From: Pseudomonadota bacterium
GTDB taxonomy: Bacteria; Pseudomonadota; Gammaproteobacteria; Burkholderiales; Rhodocyclaceae
Direction of reading: 5' to 3'
Length of the DNA: 13,815 nt
Assembly: GCA_009778425.1 (NCBI GenBank)
Contig: WRJU01000228.1
Span: forward strand, 1-13,815
The translations under genes and the position numbers were made by a program. Below are positions 1 to 5,973 of the stretch, one piece after another. The number at the start of each line of letters is the position of its first letter. The first letter of the stretch is position 1. The notes beneath the pieces were generated by a model. The model was not told where the DNA came from. It did not search any database and was given only the letters and a program-made list of their open reading frames with translations.

Positions 1-803
1 ATTTCGGCGCGTAGGCGCAGACGGGTGATGGGGGTTTGCAGGTCGTGAGAGATGGCGGCAAGGATGCGGGTGCGCTCGTGCATATGGGCGGTGATGCGCT
101 GCTGCATCTGGTTGAAGGCTTCCGTGGCCTGAATGACTTCGGTGGGGCCGACGGGTTCGAGCGGTGCGCGTTCAGGGTCTTCGCCGAGGGCGCGCGCGGC
201 AGCGGACAGATTCGAGAGTGGCCGGGTGGCGATACGCACGCTGATCCAGGTAAGGATGCCAATGCCAATGATCAGGGCGAAAAACGCGCTGGCCATGATC
301 GAGGCATGTGAAGACAGGGAAAACATGGCCAAATGGTTGGGCGGGCGGTATGCCCCGCGCAGGCGGGCAGCGAGTATGGAGCCGTCTGCCAGATTCACGG
401 AAACGATCAGAGGCTCGTATCCGGGAAGGTAATGCTCTCTTTCGCGTTGATGGGTGTATAGGGCGGGCTGGCGCTCGGGCATGGCTTCGCGCAGTGCCGA
501 CAACAGGGGATGGTTGCCGGGGAGCGGCTGGGCATGCTTGGGTAGGCCCAGGCCGAGGCGCATGCGGCCTCGCCGGCCAAACCCATGTTCCTCGTCCTTG
601 AATGTGCGCTGTCGCTCTTCTGGCGCGAGCTTGTCAAGGATGTCGGCGTTGGAGGCGATTTCCCGTGCAAAACCTTCAGACCAGGCGCGATCCCGTTCAT
701 TGATGAAAATGGCGATGCTGACGGCCAGTACGAGGCTGATGCCGATCAGCCAGATCAGCATCAGGCGCGCAAACAGGCTGCGGGGCCAGAAGCGTTTTAT
801 CAT
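1..803 (-). CDS. Sensor histidine kinase, EnvZ-like (partial, C-terminus outside window)
   Basis: This is an inner-membrane sensor kinase that should phosphorylate the response regulator encoded just upstream. About 267 residues are present, read from the minus strand. A short basic N-terminus (MIKRFWPR) leads into a first membrane helix at about residues 13-31. A periplasmic domain of roughly 130 residues follows, then a second helix at about 167-187 (ASAFFALIIGIGILTW). A HAMP linker spans about 188-240. The H-box reads ILAAISHDLQTPITRLRLR, with the phospho-accepting histidine at residue 253. The frame is still open at the window edge, so the ATP-binding half lies outside. Its ATG shares four bases (ATGA) with the regulator stop, which indicates translational coupling. 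The signal it senses cannot be read from the sequence. The divergent Spy/CpxP-like gene suggests an envelope-stress role, by inference only. Confidence 0.93.
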   Translation of the reverse strand, partial: MIKRFWPRSLFARLMLIWLIGISLVLAVSIAIFINERDRAWSEGFAREIASNADILDKLAPEERQRTFKDEEHGFGRRGRMRLGLGLPKHAQPLPGNHPLLSALREAMPERQPALYTHQREREHYLPGYEPLIVSVNLADGSILAARLRGAYRPPNHLAMFSLSSHASIMASAFFALIIGIGILTWISVRIATRPLSNLSAAARALGEDPERAPLEPVGPTEVIQATEAFNQMQQRITAHMHERTRILAAISHDLQTPITRLRLRAE

Positions 804-1552
804 GTTGCGGCTCCGGCCTGGGTGACTTCGCAGGCAAGCACGTAACCCTCATTGCGCACGGTCTTGATGATGGCCGGTTCGCGCGCGCTGTCATTGAGCC
901 GCTGGCGTACACGGCTGATCAGGAGGTCGATGGAGCGGTCGAAGACATCGGCCTCTCGCCCTTGGGTGAGTTCCATCAGTTGATCGCGTGAAAGTATTTT
1001 CTGGGGATGGGCAAGGAAAATGCTGAGAATGCGGAATTCGGCTCCGGACAGGGCAACGATGGTCCCGTCCTGGTCGATGAGGTGGCGGGCGACGGTGTCC
1101 AGCCGCCAGTGGGCGAAATGCAGCTCGCGCCCCCGCGCGGCGGGCGCGGCGGCCATGTTCGGAGGCAGGGCGCGGGCGCGGCGCAGGATGGCCCGGACAC
1201 GGGCATAGAGTTCGCGTGGGACGAAAGGTTTCGGCAAATAGTCATCCGCGCCCATTTCGAGGCCGATGATGCGATCCATGTCCTCGCCGCGCGCGGTCAG
1301 CATCAGCACGGGCGTGACGGCATTGGGGGAGTCGCTGGCGCGCAGGTTGCGGCACAGGGTGAGGCCGTCCTCTCCCGGCATCATGATGTCGAGCACGATC
1401 AGATCGATGCGGTGGCTCTCCAGCGCGGCGCGCATTTCGCGGCCATCAGCGGCGGTGGAGCAGCGCAGTCCCTGCTTTTCGAGATAGTCGGCGAGCAGGC
1501 TGCGGATGTCCCGATCATCGTCGACGATCAGGATATGGTCTTGGCCGGACAT
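800..1552 (-). CDS. OmpR/PhoB-family two-component response regulator
   Basis: This 250-residue DNA-binding regulator pairs with the histidine kinase whose ATG overlaps its stop. The receiver domain spans about residues 5-120. It has the acidic triad D11-D12-D13, phospho-acceptor D55 in VLDIMMPGEDG, T86 in MLTARGED and K108 in DDYLPKPF. The C-terminal half, about 150-245, is a winged-helix domain (LSGAEFRILSIFL, then DVFDRSIDLLISRVRQRLND and IKTVRNEGYVLA), which is the OmpR/PhoB effector type. The start is supported by a strong Shine-Dalgarno, AAGGAG on the minus strand (plus-strand 1561-1566), eight bases from the ATG. The gene is divergent from the Spy/CpxP-like gene at 1755, a likely target. 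I cannot assign it to a named system such as CpxR, RstA or OmpR with confidence. Confidence 0.95.
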   Translation of the reverse strand: MSGQDHILIVDDDRDIRSLLADYLEKQGLRCSTAADGREMRAALESHRIDLIVLDIMMPGEDGLTLCRNLRASDSPNAVTPVLMLTARGEDMDRIIGLEMGADDYLPKPFVPRELYARVRAILRRARALPPNMAAAPAARGRELHFAHWRLDTVARHLIDQDGTIVALSGAEFRILSIFLAHPQKILSRDQLMELTQGREADVFDRSIDLLISRVRQRLNDSAREPAIIKTVRNEGYVLACEVTQAGAAT

Positions 1553-1568
1553 GGGAAGTTCTCCTTCG

Positions 1569-1596
1569 TAGGCGGTTTTTTGCGCATCTTAGGCGG
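1569..1596. repeat. Direct repeat TAGGCGG x2, 21 bp apart
   Basis: Two exact copies of TAGGCGG lie at 1569-1575 and 1590-1596, so their starts are 21 bp apart, about two helical turns. They sit directly upstream of the response-regulator ribosome binding site, in the divergent control region. The spacing would place a bound protein on one face of the DNA. Function is inferred only; the short length means chance is possible. Confidence 0.4.
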
Positions 1597-1602
1597 ATGT
1601 GG

Positions 1603-1630
1603 GATTGATTTGTATCCTTATGTATCAATC
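1603..1630. promoter_or_regulatory. Candidate response-regulator binding box (tandem TGTATC repeat)
   Basis: TGTATC occurs at 1611-1616 and again at 1621-1626, start to start exactly 10 bp, the one-turn tandem geometry typical of OmpR/PhoB-family operators. The pair is framed by a perfect 7-bp inverted repeat, GATTGAT at 1603-1609 and ATCAATC at 1624-1630. It lies between the divergent regulator and Spy-like genes, about 125 bp before the latter's ATG. I could not identify convincing -35/-10 hexamers for either direction. A weak 6-bp hairpin (1701-1706 with 1716-1721) sits in the leader further downstream. Confidence 0.4.
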
Positions 1631-1743
1631 GGCCTGTTGGAAACATATTGCTTCAAATTAACGATTTTCCGCTTTCGTTTTCCGGAGTTAAATGTGCCTG
1701 TCGCCCCGGAACTATGGGCGAACCGACCCCCAACCCAACGGAG

Positions 1744-1748
1744 AGGAG
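1744..1748 (+). promoter_or_regulatory. Ribosome binding site that fixes the start of the Spy-like gene
   Basis: AGGAG lies six bases before the ATG at 1755. The frame stays open upstream to another ATG at 1692, but that one has no ribosome binding site and would put a charged, Pro-rich stretch before the signal peptide. The site therefore decides for 1755. Confidence 0.8.
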
Positions 1749-1754
1749 ATACAT

Positions 1755-2345
1755 ATGAAATCCTGGATCAAAACATCGCTTGTTACCGCGCTGGCGGCAA
1801 CGACCCTGCTCGGCGGCGCGGCGCTGGCTCAAGGATGGGGCGGCGGCGGCGGATATGGTTGGCGCAATGCCGATCCGGAACTGGTCAAGGAGCGGATGAG
1901 CCAACGGGTGGAAGTGCATTTGGCGCGGCTTGAACTCGCGCTGGCGCTGACCTCTGAGCAGAAACCGGCCTGGGCGGATTTCAAGAAAGCCGCTGAGGCC
2001 CGCGCCGAGGTCATGCTGAAGGAAATGGAGAACAGGCGTAATGCCGGAGTGCCCAAGACGGCAATCGAGCGCCTGAACCGCGCGGAAGAATTCAGCAAGA
2101 AGCGCGCGGCCATGCTGGCCGATATGCGCAAGTCGGTTGAAGTGTTTTACGGCAAGTTGAACGCGGCTCAGAAAACGGTATTCGACGCTGAAACAGCCGG
2201 TTTTATGCAGCCCATGCGCGGCGGCGGCTGGATGGGAGGAGGCTGTGGCGCAGGCATGCAGGGCTACGGGCCGGGCTGCATGGCAGGCGAGCCGGGGGCT
2301 TGCTACGATAATTTCGGTAGAGGAGGTAGGCGAGGCAAACGCTAA
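1755..2345 (+). CDS. Periplasmic Spy/CpxP-like protein (LTXXQ family) with Gly/Met/Cys-rich tail
   Basis: This 196-residue protein has a clear signal peptide, MKSWIKTSLVTALAATTLL to about A25 (cleavage ALA/QG). The mature part begins with a Gly/Trp/Tyr-rich segment (GWGGGGGYGW). An alpha-helical body of about residues 40-148 follows, with two LTXXQ-type motifs, LTSEQ at 65-69 and LNAAQ at 135-139. That pair is the mark of the Spy/CpxP family of ATP-independent periplasmic chaperones and stress sensors. The tail, about 150-196, is unusual: Gly-rich, with five Met (151, 154, 160, 168, 176), three Cys (164, 175, 183) and a basic end (GRGGRRGKR). It could bind metal, but this is inference. The gene is divergent from an OmpR-type regulator and kinase, as cpxP is from cpxRA, so it is probably controlled by them. 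It is followed by its own terminator and so is probably monocistronic. Confidence 0.85.
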   Translation: MKSWIKTSLVTALAATTLLGGAALAQGWGGGGGYGWRNADPELVKERMSQRVEVHLARLELALALTSEQKPAWADFKKAAEARAEVMLKEMENRRNAGVPKTAIERLNRAEEFSKKRAAMLADMRKSVEVFYGKLNAAQKTVFDAETAGFMQPMRGGGWMGGGCGAGMQGYGPGCMAGEPGACYDNFGRGGRRGKR

Positions 2346-2380
2346 GCGCGCGTTTTGAAACGACACAGCAAGCTTGATGA

Positions 2381-2410
2381 CAAGGCCACCTTCTCAGGTG
2401 GCCTTGTTTA
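2381..2410 (+). terminator. Rho-independent terminator after the Spy-like gene
   Basis: A perfect 10-bp stem, CAAGGCCACC (2381-2390) with GGTGGCCTTG (2397-2406), closes a six-base loop TTCTCA and is followed by TTTAT. It lies 36 bases after the stop codon. On the minus strand the hairpin is not followed by a T tract, so it serves the plus-strand gene best, though it may also slow transcription arriving from the antiporter gene. Confidence 0.88.
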
Positions 2411-2420
2411 TGTCCCTCTA

Positions 2421-2440
2421 TTACTCATAGTTACTCATAG
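2421..2440. repeat. Perfect tandem 10-bp repeat across the antiporter stop codon
   Basis: TTACTCATAG occurs twice in a row, at 2421-2430 and 2431-2440. The minus-strand stop codon of the antiporter gene (2435-2437) lies in the second copy, so the first copy is non-coding. It looks like a small local duplication with no evident function. Confidence 0.7.
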
Positions 2441-3712
2441 AAGTCGGAACGCGGCAATAGCTACCAGGGTCGGCAGGGCGGCGGCGGCAAACAGGCCGAG
2501 CGGGCTGACCTTGCCGTCCTTGAAGTGCCCTTGCAGGATGGACATCCCCGCCGGGTTGGGAGCGTTGGCGATCACCGTGAGTCCGCCGCCCGTGACTGCG
2601 CCCGCCACCAGCGCGTACTTGAATTCGTCCGACAAACCCTGCACCAATGAGCCCAGATAGGTGAGGGCGGCGTTGTCCGTGACCGCCGTCAGGGCCGTGG
2701 CCCCGTAATACACGGTGGTGGAACTCATCGATGAGAGCAGCGGTTGCAGCCACCACGACTGCTGTCCGCCGAGCGTCACCAGTCCGGCCAGGAAGCAACT
2801 CACCATCAGGCTTTCGCGCAGGATCAAATGATCCTGGAAACGGGGATAGGCATGGGCAAACGCCAGGAACAACAACAGGACGCCGAGAAAAACGTGCGGG
2901 TGATGGGCGAAGAGCACGATCAGAAACAGGAACGCCAGGTGCAGGGCGGTGACCGGGATGGGGATGTCGCTGTGTCCATCATTGTGCTCTTCGATCTCGA
3001 ACCGGAGCAATTCCTTGCGGAAAATGAGGCTGACGGCCAGTGCATTGACGAAGACGGCCAACGCACTGCGCCAGCCGAAATGGGACAGCATGAACCAACT
3101 GTCCCACTGCCAGGTTTTCGCTACCATCAGCACCGGCGGGGCCGCAAAGTGGGTGAGCGTGCCGCCGATGGAGATATTGACGAACAATACGCCGATGGTG
3201 GCGTACATCAGGCGCGAAGACATCCCCTTGCGGTAGTAGGCATCTCTCAGGATCATCGCGGCCAAGGTCATGGCGGCGGGCTCGGTGATGAAGGAGGACA
3301 GCACCGGAACTACGGTCAGGATGGTGAAATGGAACGCGATGGCGCGCGGCATGGGCAATCGCCGGGAGACGGCTCGCACGATAGCGGAGGCAAAGAGGAG
3401 CACCGGCCTGCTGGCTGCGACGATCATGATGGCCAACACGAACAGGGGTTCAATGAAGCTGCGCTTTTCCAGATATTCCGTGACGGCGTGGAAAGGACCT
3501 TTCTCCGTCCCAATGGCAGTCAGCGCGGTGAAAACGATCAATATGCCGGCCCAGAAACCGAAGACGAATTCCACTTCGGCGAACAGTTTCCACAACCCCG
3601 CGTGTGTAGGGTATCGCTTTGCCAGCCGCGAGATAAAGCCGACGGAAAAAGTATGCAGGATGGCGATGGCAAACAGGAGCGTACCGATGGCCTGGAGTGT
3701 CGTGGGGTTCAT
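2435..3712 (-). CDS. Putative Na+/H+ antiporter-type membrane protein (Na_H_antiport_3-like)
   Basis: This 425-residue inner-membrane protein has many hydrophobic segments (about 10-12), with no signal peptide cleavage site or soluble domain. It resembles the family named 'putative Na+/H+ antiporter' (PF07399 as I recall), within the ion-transporter superfamily; the substrate has not been established from this sequence. Each half carries a similar motif pair: TEPAA (143-147) with GGTLTHFAAP (183-192), and TDNAAL (345-350) with GGGLTVIANAPNPAG (375-389). These look like the broken-helix signatures of two pseudo-symmetric halves. A charged loop at about 232-252 (RKELLRFEIEEHNDGH) separates them. 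The sequence before the ATG is almost purely pyrimidine and has no recognisable Shine-Dalgarno. The gene stands alone, convergent with the Spy-like gene and divergent from the carboxypeptidase gene. Confidence 0.78.
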   Translation of the reverse strand: MNPTTLQAIGTLLFAIAILHTFSVGFISRLAKRYPTHAGLWKLFAEVEFVFGFWAGILIVFTALTAIGTEKGPFHAVTEYLEKRSFIEPLFVLAIMIVAASRPVLLFASAIVRAVSRRLPMPRAIAFHFTILTVVPVLSSFITEPAAMTLAAMILRDAYYRKGMSSRLMYATIGVLFVNISIGGTLTHFAAPPVLMVAKTWQWDSWFMLSHFGWRSALAVFVNALAVSLIFRKELLRFEIEEHNDGHSDIPIPVTALHLAFLFLIVLFAHHPHVFLGVLLLFLAFAHAYPRFQDHLILRESLMVSCFLAGLVTLGGQQSWWLQPLLSSMSSTTVYYGATALTAVTDNAALTYLGSLVQGLSDEFKYALVAGAVTGGGLTVIANAPNPAGMSILQGHFKDGKVSPLGLFAAAALPTLVAIAAFRLL

Positions 3713-3801
3713 GGAGGGGGCGGAGAGAGGGTTGAGGCAGGAAAAACTTGCCCGCTAATCTAACCGGGAATCGCTTCGTTTACCAATAGGCGGATAAAAA
3801 A

Positions 3802-3828
3802 GACAGCGGCATTCTGTTACGCGCTGTC
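3802..3828. repeat. Inverted repeat upstream of the carboxypeptidase promoter
   Basis: GACAGCG (3802-3808) is matched by CGCTGTC (3822-3828), a perfect 7-bp inverted repeat with a 13-base spacer. It sits where a -35 element or an activator/operator site would lie relative to TATAAT at 3841. No T tract follows, so it is not an obvious terminator. It may be a dyad operator or chance. Confidence 0.3.
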
Positions 3829-3840
3829 CGTATAACGGCC

Positions 3841-3846
3841 TATAAT
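3841..3846 (+). promoter_or_regulatory. Candidate -10 element for the dacA/C-ybeD-lipB-lipA operon
   Basis: An exact TATAAT lies 34 bases before the ATG at 3881, and a second close match, TATAAC, lies ten bases upstream at 3831-3836. No good TTGACA-like -35 stands 16-18 bases upstream, so the promoter may need an activator, or the assignment may be wrong. Transcription from here would give a leader of roughly 30 bases. Confidence 0.42.
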
Positions 3847-3880
3847 TCCAACTCGCTTTCAGAAATTTTTCGGGACTTAA

Positions 3881-5044
3881 ATGATGTCCAGCTTTTCGTT
3901 TTTCCGCTTTTTTTCGTGTTTTTTATTCATTTTCCTGTTTGCCGCTTCATTTCATGCCGACTCCGCGCAGCCGACCCCTGCGCCGGTGCTGGCGGCCAAA
4001 TCCTGGATATTGATTGACCATGCGACGGGTCAGGTACTGGCCGAAAATGACCCCGACAGCCGGGTCGAGCCTGCTTCGCTTACCAAGCTGATGACGGCCT
4101 ACCTGACCTTCAAGGCGCTCAAGGCGGGGACGATCACAGAGGGGCAGGAGGCGCAGGTCTCTACTGCGGCCTGGAAACAGGAAGGCTCGCGCATGTTCAT
4201 CGAACCCCGGACGCCGGTCGCGGTGAGCGACCTGATCCGGGGCGTCATCGTGCAATCGGGCAACGATGCCTGTGTTGCGCTCGCCGAACTGCTCGGCGGC
4301 AGCGAAGAGAATTTTGCCGCGATGATGAACCGGGAAGCCGGGCGTCTGGGCATGAAGGACACCCATTTCATGAATTCCAATGGTTTGCCTCATCCCCAGC
4401 ACTACACCACCGCGCGCGACCTGGCGACTCTTGCCGGCGCGATCATTCGGGATTTTCCGGACTATTATCCCCTGTACTCGATCCAATCCTTTACCTACAA
4501 CCGCATCCAGCAGTCCAATCGTAACCGTCTGCTGTTCATCGATCCCACGGTCGACGGCATGAAAACCGGGCAAACCAAGGAAGCTGGCTATTGCCTGGTG
4601 GCCAGCGCCCTGCGCGGGTCGCGCCGCTTGGTTTCGGTCGTCCTTGGAACCTCTTCCGACATCGCTCGCGCGCAGGAATCGCTCAAACTGCTCAACTACG
4701 GCTTCCTGTCCCATGACATGATGCGAATTTATGCTGCAGATCAACCCCTGTCGCAGTTCAGAGTATGGAAGGGTACGGAAAAAATGGTCAGCGCAGGTTT
4801 TACGGATGACCTGATCATGTCCTTGCCCAAGGGAAAGGCCAACAAGATCGAACCCGTTCTGGAGAGCCGCCAGCCGGTGCTTGCGCCATTGATGAAAGGG
4901 CAGGAGATCGGAACCCTCACGCTCACCGTCGATGGCGAACTCTACGGGAGTTTCCCGGTCGTGGCGCTCTCGGATGTGCCGCAGGCCGGTTTCTTTGGGC
5001 GGACATGGGACGCAATCATGCTGTGGTTCAAGAGCCTGTTGTGA
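3881..5044 (+). CDS. dacA: D-alanyl-D-alanine carboxypeptidase (penicillin-binding protein 5/6 type)
   Basis: This periplasmic serine peptidase removes the terminal D-Ala from peptidoglycan pentapeptides and so limits cross-linking. It has 387 residues, close to E. coli PBP5/6. A very Phe-rich signal peptide ends near A29 (ADSA/QP). The peptidase S11 active-site motifs are all present: S66-LT-K69, S126-G-N128 and K228-T-G230. The C-terminal beta domain (about 290-365) is followed by a short amphipathic end (TWDAIMLWFKSLL) typical of peripheral anchoring to the inner membrane. Start: two ATGs in tandem (3881, 3884); the Shine-Dalgarno is weak (GGGA at 3872-3875). The GTG of ybeD overlaps its stop, so it heads the lip operon, as dacA does in E. 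coli. It could equally be called dacC, since the paralogue cannot be told apart here. Confidence 0.93.
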   Translation: MMSSFSFFRFFSCFLFIFLFAASFHADSAQPTPAPVLAAKSWILIDHATGQVLAENDPDSRVEPASLTKLMTAYLTFKALKAGTITEGQEAQVSTAAWKQEGSRMFIEPRTPVAVSDLIRGVIVQSGNDACVALAELLGGSEENFAAMMNREAGRLGMKDTHFMNSNGLPHPQHYTTARDLATLAGAIIRDFPDYYPLYSIQSFTYNRIQQSNRNRLLFIDPTVDGMKTGQTKEAGYCLVASALRGSRRLVSVVLGTSSDIARAQESLKLLNYGFLSHDMMRIYAADQPLSQFRVWKGTEKMVSAGFTDDLIMSLPKGKANKIEPVLESRQPVLAPLMKGQEIGTLTLTVDGELYGSFPVVALSDVPQAGFFGRTWDAIMLWFKSLL

Positions 5045-5304
5045 CCCGCCCCACCCTTATCGAGTATCCCTGCGACTTCCCCATCAAGGTCATGGGCGCG
5101 AACGCCGAGGGCTTCAAACAGGCGATTCTCGAAACCGTGTTGCGCCATGCCCCCGATTTCGACCCTGCCACGGCGCAGATGCGCACGTCGGGCAAAGGCA
5201 ATTACCTGTCGCTCACCTGCACCTTCCGCGCCCATTCGCAAGCGCAGGTCGATGCGCTTTACCGCGAATTGGCCGCGCATCCGCTGGTCAAGGTGGCGCT
5301 GTGA
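5041..5304 (+). CDS. ybeD: YbeD-like protein (DUF493, UPF0250)
   Basis: This small 87-residue cytoplasmic protein has the same length as E. coli YbeD, whose fold resembles ACT regulatory domains. Recognisable family features are the N-terminal LIEYPCDFPIKVMG and the core GNYLSLTCTF followed by a helix (QAQVDALYRELAAHP) and a final strand (VKVAL). The GTG at 5041 is preferred over an in-frame ATG at 5005 for two reasons. It gives the family length, and it forms a GTGA overlap with the dacA stop. It sits between the carboxypeptidase and lipB as in E. coli. The biochemical function is unknown; a regulatory role toward lipoate metabolism is suggested only by context. Confidence 0.9.
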   Translation: MTRPTLIEYPCDFPIKVMGANAEGFKQAILETVLRHAPDFDPATAQMRTSGKGNYLSLTCTFRAHSQAQVDALYRELAAHPLVKVAL

Positions 5305-5945
5305 ACGACGATGGCGGCTTGCGCGTCAAGCGCCTGGGGCTGACAGACTACGCCCCCACGCTCGAGGCCATGAAGCGCTTCACCGCTACGCGCGACGCCC
5401 AAACGCCAGACGAAATCTGGCTGCTCGAACACCCACCCATCTTTACGCTCGGTCAGGCGGGCAATTCCGCGCACCTGCTGCAAAACCCCGCTGGGATTCC
5501 TATTGTGCGCATCGACCGTGGAGGCCAGATCACCTGCCATGCTCCCGGCCAGCTCGTAGCCTACCTGCTCGTCGACCTTCCCCGCCGACGGGTCAAGGTG
5601 CGCGAATTCGTCTGCCTGATGGAAGAGTCCGTCATTGCCACACTGGCCGGATATGGGCTGCAGGCCGAACGCAAACGCGGTGCGCCCGGTGTCTACATCA
5701 ATGACGCGAAAATCGCCGCGCTCGGCCTGCGGGTCAAGCGTGGATGCAGCTATCATGGTCTTGCCCTCAACGTGAATGTCGATCTCACGCCTTTCTCATG
5801 GATCAACCCTTGCGGCTACGCCGGCCTGAGAAGCACACGGCTTGCCGATTTCGGCATCCAGGACGACGTGGATGCCGTAGGCTCCCGTCTGCTCGGCCAT
5901 CTTCAGCGTTTGTTGCCACCGGTGGCGGCGATGGAAGCTGCCTGA
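5301..5945 (+). CDS. lipB: Octanoyl-[acyl-carrier-protein]:protein octanoyltransferase
   Basis: LipB moves the octanoyl chain from acyl carrier protein to the lipoyl domains of 2-oxoacid dehydrogenases and GcvH, the first step of de novo lipoate synthesis in the cytoplasm. The 214 residues match the usual length. Visible signatures are RGGQITCHAPGQLVAYLLVD (about 73-92), AKIAALGLRVKRGCSYHGLA with the catalytic lysine K137, and INPCGYAG with the acyl-thioester cysteine C171. The chosen start is the GTG at 5301, which shares GTGA with the ybeD stop. The frame stays open upstream to 4932, but that part overlaps dacA and ybeD and shows no LipB similarity. Its product is the substrate of LipA, encoded 28 bases downstream. 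Confidence 0.96.
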   Translation: MNDDGGLRVKRLGLTDYAPTLEAMKRFTATRDAQTPDEIWLLEHPPIFTLGQAGNSAHLLQNPAGIPIVRIDRGGQITCHAPGQLVAYLLVDLPRRRVKVREFVCLMEESVIATLAGYGLQAERKRGAPGVYINDAKIAALGLRVKRGCSYHGLALNVNVDLTPFSWINPCGYAGLRSTRLADFGIQDDVDAVGSRLLGHLQRLLPPVAAMEAA

Positions 5946-5973
5946 CGTTGATGCCAACCCAACCGGAACGACG

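Noticed and set aside
1007..1933. Long plus-strand open frame of 308 codons opposite the response regulator
   Set aside because: It is antisense to a regulator with all receiver and DNA-binding motifs, has no family motif, and runs on into the Spy-like gene. Long shadow frames are expected at this GC content.
2744..3763. Plus-strand open frame of 339 codons opposite the antiporter
   Set aside because: The translation is rich in Gln, Asp, Gly and His without hydrophobic core pattern, while the minus strand encodes a coherent polytopic membrane protein.
4932..5300. N-terminal extension of lipB up to an ATG at 4932
   Set aside because: It would overlap both dacA and ybeD in other frames and shows no LipB similarity. 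The GTG at 5301 gives the normal length and a GTGA junction.
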